Below, one piece after another: positions 10,901 to 23,194 of a stretch of DNA of 54,657 nt (positions are counted from its first letter, which is position 1; each line of letters starts with the position of its first letter). The stretch spans positions 1 through 54,657 of the forward strand of contig BBXU01002955.1 in the NCBI GenBank assembly GCA_001598975.1, read 5' to 3'. The stretch is from Parachlorella kessleri (Eukaryota; Chlorophyta; Trebouxiophyceae; Chlorellales; Chlorellaceae). The notes below the pieces were generated by a model, which saw only the letters and a program-made list of their open reading frames with translations, was not told where the DNA came from and searched no databases. The translations under genes and the position numbers were made by a program.

Positions 10901-13900
10901 AGCTGGATTGAGTAGGCCAGGCTGCGGCGTAGGGGCGATATGGGCTTGTTCCTGGCGCAGCTTGACTGCATCCTGTTGGAGCACTGCTGCATGAGCCCAA
11001 GTGAGGATGGCAGGATGGCTAGTCTCAGCAAGCAAAGCCACCCCGCCTCCGCTAACATGGTGCAGGTGGCGGCTGTGCATTGCATCGAAGTGGCCGTTAA
11101 AGCCATCCCTCTGCTGGGCCTAAGCTTCTTGCCTGTGCTGGTGCACCGGATACAACAACTTGTTGAGAGCTTTCTGGCAGGTAAGAACAGGGTCCATGTG
11201 TGGAGGATGTATCCGAGACCTACATGTGTATGGGCTCTGCTCTCGGCTGGCAGTCTGCAGACCCCACGGTCCGTGCATGCCCAAGAGGCCATGTATTGCA
11301 TTGGAGTCTTGGGAGCAAACTGGATTGCCTAGCTTTCTAATCCGTGCGTCCGTCAGTACAGCTGACATGCATGCCTGATATCGCACACGGCCTGTTTGCC
11401 AGCAGGATGGGAGCAGTCCACTCCCACCAGCCTGCTTCCCATGCTGCGAGCGCTCCCCTCGCTAGCTCAGCATGCTGCTGTGGTGCCATTTGTCGTGCGG
11501 GCCATTCAGCCCCTCCTCAGCTCAGGTGAAGGGCCTATGTACACAGCGTGCATCAGTGGTTGCATCCGCACCCCTCGCTTGCCTTTTGCGTTTCTTGGTT
11601 GCAGATATGGAACACATTTTTCGCTCCTACATATGATTCGGTGCAAGGCACAGACTTTACACGTAGCGGGGGGAAGTCGGTGGCTTGCTTGCCCGTGGGG
11701 GTCAATGAGGGGCTTCGCTGTACTGTTCACCCACAGGATAGAAGCGGCAAGAAGAGAAGCTTGAGAGGCATGCAAAGGCAGGCAGGTGAACAGCTTCCCC
11801 CCCATTAGCCTCTGCCTGCAGGATCCCCAGAGGTGTTACAGGCGCTGGCGCTCCGCCTGCTGTGCCTGCTGTGGCTGCGCGGAGGGAGGGGCTATCAGCA
11901 CCTCAGGATAGCGATACTAGGTGCGAAGCTTGCCAGCATCTGTGCCCTGACCAGTCTGCCGCCTTTGTCGCTGCTTGGAACCTACATGTTCCTGTCCCAG
12001 CCTGCCAGGTTCTTGCGGGTACTGGTTAACACCCCGTCACAGTCATGTGTGCCACAACCAAATGGCTCCTGCTGAGAAGCCTTGTACGCAGCGCCAGGTC
12101 TGAAGCGTGGCAGCTTGCCGACCGCTCAGCAGCAGGCAAGGGCCTTCCACGCCGTGCTCTGCTGGCCGCAGGCTTTGCAGCTCCAGGGGCGGCGGTTGGA
12201 CTTGAGCTGCGAGTGTCACGTGCCGAGAGCCTGCAAGACATTTGCCAGGAGGACCCAAACCGGGGCCTGGAGCTGGTCCGCGTGGTACAGGCAAGCCTGC
12301 ACCTGCCAGTGGAGGCTCACAGCCCTTGCCAGCGTGGCAGCACGCTGCGCAATGGGACTGGAATACTCTCAGCATGACGCTAGCAACTGGTCCGTGCCGT
12401 GAGGCCGACAGGAGGTGCACTATATATATTGGCCAATGGAAATGCTTTAGAAGGGTTGTATGGCTTAACAAGGATTTGGTAGGGAGCCAGGGCAATGCAG
12501 ACGCAGGTTGTCTTTGCTTGCGGTGTCAATAACTGGACAAATGGCTTCAGCTCACAGCACTTCTGTTTCATTTTTTCTGCACTATTTTTACGCCAGGTGC
12601 ATTGCAGGACGCTCACAGATATCCCATTTGCACTGCATGACCCAAGCTCAGTCCATCTGGCTGTGACACAGTTCCTCTTAAGGTTGCCTGCGGGACAGCC
12701 TTGAGATTACTACCCTAACAAGGTACTACCTACGCGGTACCGCGCATAGGGCACTACCTAATGGAGCACTACCAGGGCAGTTGCATGCCCCTGGGGGCTG
12801 CCATGGGTAGGCAGGAGCTGTGTTAGGCCTTGTGAAATCTTGTGATACCACCCATCTGCCTGGCTGCCCGCAGGAATGTCTAGAGGACGCCGCGCCCCAG
12901 GTGCAGGCGCTGGGGCTGCGGTGCATCGAGCTGTTGTGTGAGGCGGACTGCCTGGACTTCTACAAAGCGTGGAGGGTGGTGCAAGCGCGGTTCCCCAGCC
13001 TGCCGAGCCACCCAGCTGCTGCTGCTGCCTGGGTGAGCGCATCCGAATGACTCGTAACAAACTGCCCTCCATTTTCCCTTGGGATATACAGACTGCACAG
13101 AGTGGATGGTGTCTGAGCGGTTCCTGCGCTCCCTGCCCACCTTGCTACCGCTGCTGCCTGGGTCAGTGGAGCGGAGGGGCCAACGTTATCTCCAGCAGCG
13201 CGTTGGCTTTTCGATGGCCCGCGGGTTGCAGGCATGAGGGATGCTGCGCGCCCCCACCACCCTTCACAGCATTCATGACATGGATTGCCGCATGCCTTGC
13301 TGCACTGGCTGAGCACATTTTTGCCGCATATCTTGCCGTACTGTACCGCGCAACTTACCTTGAGCCGCATGGTCAGAAACTGAGGGTGCCGGATGGCGTG
13401 CGGTATGATGCTGCAAGGCCTTGGGCTCAGGCTGTTTGGCTCTTAGACAGGCGTGCTGCAGGGGTGCCTTCTGGGTGTCAACTTCGATGCCAGCCGTTGC
13501 TTCCTCCCTTGCTTTGTAATGAGATCAAGCGGCCCCTCACACCAGCGGCCATCAGCGCATTGGCTATTGCACAACTAGGAGCTTGAACTGGGTTAGTAGG
13601 TATGACTCATGCAGGTCGCGCTATTAGCACAAGGCGTGCTGGATGCTGACGTCTACCCGGAGGTGGCCAGGGGCACCCTCTCAGCCCTGTGGCTGGCAGC
13701 AGCAAACCCCTCTCCCCAGGTGTGTTTGCCTGCTTGCGGTGCTGCTCGTCGGCCCCTGGTTGCTTGCCTCGTCTGTTGCCTTCATAGCCATCGCAGCCAG
13801 CTCTCCTCTCAGGTGCTCTCGCCTACCCTGCTGCCTGCCCAGGCAGGAAAACAAGGAGGGAGTTTCACTTCCTTTCAAGCGCCATGAGGCTTCATGCTCT

Positions 13901-16900
13901 TTCAGAGCATCTTTGTGGTTTGCTGTGCAGGTGCGGCGGCAGGCCTATGCATCCTTGAAGGAGTACAGCTTTGACCTCCAGGAGCAGATTGAGGCCCTGC
14001 CCCCGCTCATCAACTTTGTGGACCTGCTTGTAGCTGAGCAGCACCCGGGGAACAAGGCAGCTTGTGAGGCGCTCGTCATCAAGGCGCTGGCCCATGAGCA
14101 CGCCACGTAAGTTGGTCCCCATGGTTTAAAAAAGCCCATGTTGCAGCCATTGAGAGTTCCACAGCATCCGTGCCCATGCCGAGCCACCGTCAATGGGACG
14201 CCATGGTGGTAAGCATACTAGGCTGCACCCTTGCCCACATTTGGGAGAGCTCCTCACACGGTTGGTGGCCTGCACCCGCATGGAGCTAAAACCTTTCTCC
14301 TCCTCGACTCTCTCCTTGCCTCCCCCGACGTCATATGCATTGTGAAGCAAGGGGTGCCACAAGAGGAGGACTCCCAAAGGGCGGTAAACCCAGCTGTGCG
14401 ACAAGATTGAATAATCTTATATATGGTGGCTTTGGCGCTGCAGGAGGAGAAGGCCAGGCGGGCTGCTTGGCGCCGAGGTCGGCAGCAGGCAAAGCAGGGC
14501 CCAGCGGGCGAGGCCCGCCGGCCAGCTGGCAGCGGCAGGCAAGGAGGCCACGGTGGCCTCACACCGCCTGCTGGTCACTGTGCCCAGGCTGCTGCTCGGG
14601 GGCAGCGCCTCCAACACATCGGAGGTGTTGCGGCGGCTGCTGGAGCTGTCTCCGGTGAGCGAGCGGTGGGCGAGTGGTGGCAAGACGGTGCATACACCCA
14701 GTAGGACTGTGAGGGGAAGCCGGGGTGCATGCCTGCATTTTGTCGCCAAAATGTCGCAGGAAATAAGGACCCTGGCCACCTGGCGGGCTATGAGTAGCTC
14801 TTCAAAACTTGAAGCTTGGGCGGAGCCAAGGGAGAAGTGCACCAGGTTGCATTATTGCTGGGGTTTGCTTTGATCAGGTCTTCTCACCCGGCTTACGTGG
14901 TGGCTCTAGGGCTTGTGGCAACGCTGTGGCTTGGTCACCATGTGAACTGCCATTCTAATTCTGTTGTTCATCCTGTTTTTCATATTTCTGTTGCTCCCGG
15001 CTCAGAGGTGATAGATCTGGGGACATGTTGTTGTTAACCATGAAAGCAGGTGGCTGTCTTAGCCTTCTATGCGCCGTCCGCCCCCCCTGCCTCCTCCAGT
15101 GCTGCCGGCATGGCTGCTGCTGCCAGGTCAGCCAAGTGTTTGCGGTCCATGTTTGGTCAGAAACACATGACGCGGGTGCAATCCGTACGGGCTAGGATGC
15201 TTGACAGGCACCAGATTCTTGTGGAGCTTGGTGTTGCCCTTTGTGCCTCCCCTGCACTTCAGCATGTTGCACTCCTGGAAGAGACGTATGAAATTCCGAT
15301 GATGCCAACGGGTTACAAGTGCCACCGATTCATGAGGGCGTCGGCTGCCAACCACAGCCTGCCTGGTTGCAGGGAGGCTGCTGCCAGCTATCAGCTGGTG
15401 TTCACAGAGCTGCTCAAGCAGGCCATGCCAAGCCACCCCGCCACCCTAGCATGCTCAGCAGCCATGCTGCTCCTGCCAGCTTGGCGGCGCTTCCTCAAGC
15501 GCTGGGCGGCTGCTTTGCGCGCTGGCGCACGGCAGCAGCAGCAGCAGCCAGCCAGTGGCGCCGAGGTGCAAGCCCATGGGCCAGACTTGGGTGTACCAGC
15601 CATGGCTGTGTGGGCAGCCATTCGACCACAGCTGAGCAGCTCCAGCCCAGTGGTGGCAGAGAATGCTGTCTGGGCCGCAGCAGCTCTCTGTTGGGTTGGT
15701 CAGCAGCCACTGAAGGACGCAGTGCATGCTGTCCATGCTGAGCTGTCACGCCTGGCAGGCGAAGCGCAGGCTCCCGCGGCGGTGCAGCGAGCAGCATTGA
15801 CCGCCTTGGGAGCGCTGGCTGGACATGTCAAGTCACTTTTGGGACATCAGGAAGTGAAGGCCCTGGTGTCGATATTGCTGGCTGCCTTGCAGCAGGGTCC
15901 TGTAAGTGGCACAGCAGCCAGGACAGCCGCAGCAGCCGCAGAAGGCTTGGGGCTGGCCTGCATGGAGCTGCACCTCCAAGCCACCGCTGGAGGTGGCAGC
16001 TTGGCTGGCCCAGCAGGGCAGGCTGTGCTGGTGATGCTAGGCAGCCTGCTAGGGGTGCTGTGCACGCTCAGCAAGGCAGACGGTTGCGACGTTGCTTCTG
16101 TAGAGGCCGCGGCTGCAGGCTCGGGGTTGCGGTTGCAGCAGACAGCAGTGGATCAGCGGGCAGTGCAAGATGGGGAGCTGCTTGAGGCTGTTTCTACAGG
16201 CAAGCTTGGAATTGCTTTACATGGGGTGTGCCCATACAAAGGGGTTTCAGCGGTGAATCTTGTGACTTCTAGTATGCTGGTGCTTGTTTCCATCATGCTG
16301 CGTGCTTTATCAGCATGGCAGATTTGTGATACTGCTGTCCCAGGGATGGTAGGTAGCGGCTGGCCCAATCTGTTTGGTTGGCCCTTCTGCCTCTCAAGGA
16401 TGAACCGAGGTTTGCACACGATGAGGTAACCAAGCTGGGCTGGCATCTTTCTGTGTTGGCAAGCTTATAAATGGTGCTGAAGCACCGTATGGTGTGCTGC
16501 AGGCCTCCTGCATGCAATGACCGCTGCCACGGAGGTGCTGCAGCCGTCAGTGTTCCAAGCACTGCATGGAGTGCTGCTGGATAGGCTGCAAAGCACAGCA
16601 CAGCAGGGTCCACAGCAGCAGCAAGAGCCTACAGCAGCCCCCGCACCCTTCTGCACCCTGGTTGCAGCGCTCACAGCAGCAGGATTCAGGCAGGGCTGGG
16701 CGACTAATGACGCTGTGGGCAACACCCTGGCGGCGCTGCTGGGCATGCTGGGCTCCTTGGGCATCACCCACGGCGTTCAGGCAGCAGCCCACCCAGGCGG
16801 AGTAGATGGCCGAGTGGTGGGTGCTGCGTCAGCAGCCCTGGGCACCTTGCTCCCGGCGCTGCTTGCTCAAGGCTACTCCCCTGCGGCAGAGCAGTCACCA

Positions 16901-19900
16901 CAGGCAGTGCTGCAGGTGGGCTTGACTATGCATCTCAGCTTGGAAATTTTGGTGGAGGGATACTATCCTCACTGCTCGCTCAGTACAAAACAGCGTGCAG
17001 CTCTGCCTCTGGTTTGCTTGCACCAGGATGGTCCCTCAATAGGTGAATGTGTTACCCTGCTTTGCTTGCCAGGAAGGCACCTACAACGCTTTACCAATGG
17101 CACAATGTGGGGTGGCGTGCTTACGAGTTGTGCTTTTCCCACATGCACCGCAGTCCCTAACCAGCCACCACGGAGCACCAGCCTTGGCCAGGCTTCCCCA
17201 CACAGCAGCAGCCAAGACGGGCCTTGCAGCAGGCATAGCAGGCCTGCTGGGACCTGCTGCGGGTATAGATCCAGGGTCTGGGCTCTTCAAAGCAGCGCTC
17301 GCAGCGCTGGAGGGCTTGGCCTTGTCTGACCAGGACCCCAGGGCTAGGCGGAGTGCTGCAGCAGTGCTGGCAGAGTATTGCTGCCAGTTTAGGAAGCGAC
17401 AGGGTAGCAGGTGGGCGAGGGAATTTGGGCAGGAGTGATGCAATGTCGGAAGGCTTGGCGCCAGGTTGGTAGCTTCTTGCCATCGCTGCTGTTCATCAAC
17501 TAACGGCAGGCCAGAGAGGCGCAGGGTTATTTAAGCAAGTAACGGAGACAATGTGTGGTATATAACTAGCAAACCTGCATGCGTCATGGCCGGGCAACTT
17601 AATATGCATTTGCAAGCACAGTGAAAGATGCCAGGCACGTCGAAAGAAGGCCACAAACCCCGCCCTGCTTGGACGGCCTACCTGCAGGGGTGACGAGGCA
17701 GGGTCTGCAGATAGCAGGACAGCTAGCGGTGCTGGTGCTTTGGGGGGCTCCATTGCTGCCAGGAGCCTGGCAACGCTGTCTGATGAGGGAGCCCTGCGGC
17801 CGCTGGTGGAGTCGCTGCTAGAGGGGCGTTTGGCGGCAGGTAGGTTCTGCGGGCCAGTAGGCCTTTGTAGCTGACACTCACATCCACACAATGGTCCCCA
17901 GGTTTACGTTGGAGCACCCATGTTTTCTACATAGTGACCTGCATGATCTGCCCTACTTGCCATGCTACTCTGTTACCTTGGGGCCAGTTGAGAGCTTAAG
18001 AGCTACCCACGATATAGGCAGCGCTGGGGCTCCCTGTGCAGCATTGGATGCGTCAGAGGAGGGCAGCAGCGATCACCCCGGCCTGACAGCCGGCGAGGCG
18101 GCCTCCATCCTGCGCTGCCTGGCAGCGGCAGAGCGTTTGCCAGCCCTCAACTTCAGCACGCTGTGCCGCCGCGCGCTGCGCAGCCACCCGGGTGACGTGG
18201 CTGTCGAGCTAGGTTGCATCAGCTTGGCGGCAGCACACGGCCAGGTGTGAGTACATGGGATGGCTGCTGTTCTTTACATGCCTTGTTCAGTCATAGCACG
18301 CGTGGTTAGCCTAGAGTAGCAAAGCCAGGCCAGGGGGCAGTCGCGCAATGGGTTTGGCCTGGGTCCCATATAACTCATGATGTTACTGTTGATTTGGACA
18401 GCTGGGCGCGGGGCCGGCAAATCGTTTTTGCTTGTGCTGCCTGTGTTGGGCGATTTTGCTCCTCCTGTTTGGCTGTCTCAGCTTGGCAATTGCAGATACC
18501 CGGCGAATGCGATGCAGGTCCAATCAAACCAGCTAGCAGATCTCAATTCTGAGCTCCTGACTGGCTCTCGATTCCAACAGCTTAACCCCCATGCCCAGCA
18601 CGCTGTGCTGCGAAGCCTGCCACGCCTGCTGCGGCCCCTGCCTGACAGCCAAGCAGCGGCAGCGCTGCAAGCGCTGGGCGCGCTTTGCCCTGGCACCTGC
18701 AGCAGCGACAGCAACTCGGCATCTGCTCTCGCGGATGGTGCACATTTGCCATGGGTGGCTGCTTTGTTGGAAGGCCTGCTAGGCGTTCTGGCAGGCAGGT
18801 CTGGAAGCACCCAGCAGCAGCAGCAGCAGCAGCAGCAGGCACAGCAGGCCGCAGCTGTGCCGCCACCGGCGATAGCGGTACTGAGGCAAGTGCAGCAGCT
18901 CCTATCTGAGACACTGCTGTTTTGTCTGCCGCCACCCAGCACGCTGCCAATTGGTCTAACGCAGCAAGCAGTGGGAATAGAAGCGGAGCAAGGCCAGACG
19001 CCTGCAGCAGCCCAGGGTTTAGACTGCTGGGAACGAGTGGTGCAGTGCTTCGCAGCAGCTTTCCCTGCTGACAAGGTGAGAAGGGCAAGGGTCCTGCTTG
19101 ATAAGATATGAACAGTTTGCACATAGGAGTACACAGCGAGCAGAACGTTTTGCTTGGGCTGGATATGGAAAGTAATGGCAGGGCATGTTGCAGATCGTAT
19201 TTAGAGCGAGTGTTGTTGGGAAAACATGGGACAGCATTGGTGGGCTCTTAATCCCACCCATGCATCTCGGGCTGCCTGCTGCTCTACTATAACATCATCT
19301 CCACAACCAGTGTGTGATCCCTTGGCCTGCATCATGCTGTTCCGCAGCTGGAGGACCTCCTGTGTTTTTCATTCTACAGCTCCCTCCCGCTCCATACTAC
19401 CTTCCTGGCAGCCGTGTTAGTAGCTAGGGGCGCAGTGAACCCCAGGGCACTCCAGCGTGCCCGCAATCTGCTGATCAACGGAGAGTTGAAGTCCCAGCCA
19501 GGCCAGGAAGATGAGGTAGCAGTGCTGTTGGGCAGGGCGGCCGCGAGCTTGCCCTCAGGCGCCGCACAGCAGCAATGGCTGCAGGATGGGCTGGATGCGA
19601 GCGCGGTAAGCCGAGCAGGGCACTTACCTAGGATCATTGACAGCAGCAATTGCAAGCTCCTCTGTGATCTGAGTTGCAGCTGAGCAGACCATACACCTGG
19701 CAGATGCCTCCTTTCCTCATTCTATTCTCCCCTTGCTGCCTTGCTAAGCCGCATATGTTCCTCCGTCAATGGTTGCGGGCTGACTGTGAATGGCAAGCTT
19801 ACTAACTGGGCGGGGCGCTACCTCCGCAGGCGTGTGGCAACCCGTCTGGAGCCCTGAAGATGGTATGCTGCCAGCTGGCATGCAGAGCAGCAGCAGCTGC

Positions 19901-20237
19901 AGCTGCCCCTGCCGGCTCAGGCCTACCGTCCTTGCTGGCTTCTGAGCATGTTGCGGCTACCAGCTGCTCGGCTGCTGTGGCCACTGTGGCACATAGCTTA
20001 GCAGGCCTGGCTGAGTCAGCGACATGGAGGGGCAGCCTTGGGAGCATCATACACAAGTTTGCTCGTGGGGCAGCAGCAGCAGCAGGCAAAGCAGGGGGAG
20101 CAGGAGCAGGGAACGTCGGAATCGGAGATGGGAGGGGTGGATATAACTGGAGCAAGGTTGTCCAAGCAGCGATGTTGTCAGTAAGGCAGCAGCTGCCCAG
20201 AGAGCTGTGGGCCACACTGGCAACAAGTCTTGCATGA
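7927..20237 (+). CDS. RST1/focadin homologue, giant alpha-helical repeat protein
   Basis: The first exon (7927-8085) encodes a start like that of plant RESURRECTION1: RLRVPQTVVRQYAVVAIFEA. In plants RST1, and in animals focadin, bridges the SKI complex and the cytoplasmic exosome for 3'-5' mRNA decay. Long Ala/Leu-rich helical blocks follow, fitting HEAT/ARM-like repeats: approximately 8167-8252, 8426-8478, 8560-9122, 9297-9470, 9694-9800, 10086-10388, 10945-11180, 11406-11525, 12080-12290, 12595-12705, 12874-13033, 13611-13719, 13931-14107, 14445-14655, 15049-16200, 16505-16915, 17130-17400, 17690-17840, 18020-18247, 18500-19075, 19350-19606 and 19830-20237. Two pieces resemble the family especially well: YSFDLQEQIEALPPLINFVD (about 14000) and the C-terminal WSKVVQAAMLSVRQQLPREL. 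A nine-glutamine run lies near 18812. Many internal joins are unverified, so some exons may be missed or extended. Stop TGA at 20235-20237. Confidence 0.85.
18812..18838 (+). repeat. (CAG)9 microsatellite encoding polyglutamine
   Basis: Nine consecutive CAG codons in the RST1 homologue give a Q9 tract followed by AQQAA. Shorter CAG runs occur in other exons of the same gene (for example near 15535). This is probably a length-variable linker between helical repeats. Confidence 0.9.
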
Positions 20238-20717
20238 CTGTCGAGCAGTGGTGCTTCAACTCCTCTTGCCCTGTTGGCGGAGTTTGCAATTGCCAAGAGG
20301 AGGCCTCCTGTTATTGGCAAGCATTCCCTGCCAATGTAATGGGACATCAAGCCCAGCCGAGTAGTTGATCAGAGACCCTTGCGGGGCGCGCATACGCAGC
20401 AAAGAGTGAAGCCAGCCTCGGTAGCATGACAGGGGCAGAGAGCAGTGACATAGATGGAGCGAGTCGCGGCACTGCTACCAGGCCGATTAAAACTAAACTG
20501 GATCCTGCCGTGAGGGAGGCACTTGTCCGAAATCAATGCCTACCAGTGGCACAGGCTCCAGCGTGCTTTGCAAGCCTGTCCAGCCCGCATCACAATCCGC
20601 AGCCGCTCTTGGGCCACCCAGGCCGAGCATATCATCCAGGCCGGTCAGTCCACCTCATCCCTCACTCCCTGCTTGCACTACCTGCCACCCATGCTAATAT
20701 CAACGACACTCCAGCTG
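20238..20717. other. Convergent 3' intergenic region (RST1 / mL46)
   Basis: The region lies between the stop codons of two convergent genes. I see no coding sequence. It should hold both 3' untranslated regions. A TGTAA motif follows the RST1 stop by about 100 bases. Confidence 0.6.
20335..20339 (+). promoter_or_regulatory. Putative polyadenylation signal TGTAA for RST1
   Basis: TGTAA lies 98 bases after the inferred stop codon. TGTAA is the usual polyadenylation signal in chlorophyte green algae. A five-base motif is weak evidence alone; the position is what supports it. Confidence 0.45.
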
Positions 20718-22812
20718 TTACAACATCTTCCGCAACAGCTCCAGGGTGGGTCGGTGCTTGATGTACTCTCCAAGCTCATCCTTGGCCACCCAGGCATAGT
20801 CTGAGTAGCCGCTGCCAGGTCGTAGGCTGGGAGTGCCCTGTATAAGCTGGCACCTGCGAGAGGGGCATGCCATGCATATCATGAGCTGTAGGGCTCAATC
20901 ACAAGGGTAGCAAAAGCCTGCACGTGCTGACCTGCCATAATATTTGCATAGAGCGCAGCAGGCCAGGATGAAGGATATCTCCTATGGCAGTTGACTAGCA
21001 GGAGGTGCTAACAGCGCTGCGCCTCTCACACTCAGCCACCAGCATATATGTCATGAAAGCTTCACCGGCCAGCCCAAGCACCAGTATGAGGCAACCAAGT
21101 AGCCAGCCAGGCAGGCAGGCAAGCCCGTCACCTGTTGAAGAACATGGTGCCGGCCTCCGTTTCCACATGCCCAGCGGGTGAGTTGCCGACAAAGTACGGC
21201 TGCACCTCCTCCACAGTCACGGTCTCTCCTAGGACCCGTTCTGCCGTCTGGCGGATGGTCTCGCCTTCCTGCAATGCCCCACGAGCCACTGCTTTCAAAT
21301 GGCATAGGCTGCAAATATCGTTTCCAACGGGTCCAAGGCACAGTGCATACTGCTGCACTGCTCGATCTCAGCAAAGCACTGCATATTGATCCCTGCCCCT
21401 GCATGTGCCTCTGGGAGAAGATCGGAAACCCTTCTGCCTGGCAAGCCTGTACGTGCCTTGTGCTGTGAGTGCGGCAGCATGTAGGGGGCGTCGGCCTTGC
21501 CGGCTGGCCGCACAAGGAGGAAGATGCGCTGGTCTAGCCGCCGCCGCAGGGAGCGCCGGTCGCCAGCGCGGTCGGCTTCTGTTTCAAGCGGTGCTGGCTC
21601 CCACCTGGCAGGGCGTGAGGGGCATGAGGGGGATACATATACATGTGCGCAAGATAGCACTGGGCAGGGCGAGGGCTTGCGGGAGCGCACCAATATCGAG
21701 AAAGAGGAAGACAAAAGAAGAGTGACCGGGGCCGGCTATCATGACTGTTGGGCAGTATGGCGCAGAAGGCTCAGCTGTCACAATAGCACCTCAAAGCACC
21801 AAACTAGAGCCCTCCCTCGGTGGCCAGGGAAGTGCAGGGTGTGTCCGGCAGTTCTTTGTCAGGCTGGCAGACGGCGGCTGCCCTGCTGCAACCATCCAGC
21901 TGCCACAGCATTTTTAGTCGGCCCGCCCCCCTTACAAGAATCCCGCAACCTCACAGCGAGTGTTGCACCACCCAGCACGTGCAGGGCACCGTCTTCACAG
22001 AGCATCCCAGTAAGTGCGCAAGCAACAACGCAAAGCGATGCGGCATATTTCATGGAGCACACCTGCTGCCGCCCTCTGTGGTAGTCTCCTCGACAAGCTT
22101 CTTGGGATCTATAAGCTCCTTGGGCAGCTTTTTGTAGTACTTCTCCGTCAACTCTGCTTGCCAGGTGAAGTATTCCAGCTCCCAGTCTGCGTCTGGTGGG
22201 GCCACCAACTGCATGCATTTGACCAAACCAACCTCTTGAGAAATGTGGATATAATCGTCCTAAACAAGTTTGGATCCCTTAGAACTGTACTCTTGCTATT
22301 TTGCCTGGTCGCATGCTCGCAGTGAGCCCGCACGTGCCACAACTCAGCTGTGACTACCGGGCATATCAACACTTGGTGCCCAGTTTCAGGGGTGCGGCAC
22401 TGCCGATATCAGCGGATTGGGGTACCAGGGTCCCTCAACACTCTCAACTGTTGCTGTCCACGCAGGACTGTGCAGCGCAACTCTACTGTTGTGCAAGTGC
22501 ATGTGGCTTCAATGACCACGCTAAGAGCATCCCTACCGGCAGCCGCTCGAATACACAAGCCCCAAGAACTCTCCCGCTTTGTGTTGATGCCGCCTGCAAC
22601 CACAAGGAAGAACCCTGAGGTTGTAGGAGAGCGCTCCGCGTGTAGTTGGCCTACTTACGTGGTATCCGATGCAGACCACTAGACAGTGAGCTCACACTCG
22701 ACGAGAAGGCTGCAAGGTGGACTAGTTGCCTGGGTGGCGCCGCCTCAGCCGCTGTGGCGAGTGCTGCTAGAAGTTGTGGTTGACATAGACGTCTTGCAGC
22801 TGCGAATGCCAT
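20718..22812 (-). CDS. MRPL46: Mitochondrial large ribosomal subunit protein mL46 (MRPL46)
   Basis: Nuclear-encoded protein of the mitochondrial large ribosomal subunit, with a Nudix-like fold. Exon 1 (22812-22696) encodes an Arg/Ala/Ser-rich, acid-poor start (MAFAAARRLCQPQLLAALAT) typical of a mitochondrial transit peptide. Exon 2 (22593-22537) gives RVLGACVFERLP, a family motif. Exon 3 (22208-22063) gives DADWELEYFTWQAE and KYYKKLPKELIDPKKL. A fourth exon starts at 21604 with WEPAPLETEADRAGDRRS and LDQRIFLLV. Then about 21320-21133 carries EGETIRQTAERVLGE and YFVGNSPAGH...GTMFF, about 21055-21017 carries FMTYMLVA, and the last exon (about 20857-20718) carries YSDYAWVAKDELGEYI and ends LLRKML. 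The first three joins close in phase. The joins around 21440, 21320 and 21060 are not resolved. The last codons and stop include TGTAA. Confidence 0.9.
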
Positions 22813-23194
22813 GAGTACTGCAGGCTAGTAGGGTTCGTGCAGCAGACAGGTGTAGATGGTACTGATTCACAAACCCCAGGGTCCAAGGCTACCCAGAATT
22901 CAAGTCACGTAAATCAACTGTTCAATACATTTAAACTATTCCCTGTTGCTGCTTGCATTACATCGATTGCAAGGGTGCTTTGGGCGCAAGTCTGTACCTG
23001 CGTACTTCACAGCAGCGATGTCTCCCTTGTCCACTCCTAGCTAAGTTGTCTTTTAACATATTTTGTCTCAACATTTGATCTATATTGAAGTATCTAGAAA
23101 CTGGCCATCGGGCAGTTTGATCACCGTTGCAACTTGTTCTCATCTTTGCAAAGTACTCCCCGACAGAGGGAAAGCTACTGGTTCCCCCTGCACA
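22813..23194. promoter_or_regulatory. Divergent intergenic region (mL46 / SEC13)
   Basis: About 380 bp separate the inferred starts of these divergent housekeeping genes, so both promoters and leaders should lie here. The part from about 22900 to 23110 is more AT-rich than its surroundings. No specific site was recognised. Confidence 0.5.

Noticed and set aside
23063..23194. In-frame upstream extension of SEC13 starting at 23063
   Set aside because: The added 44 residues are unlike any SEC13 leader, and the ATG at 23195 gives the normal family start and length.
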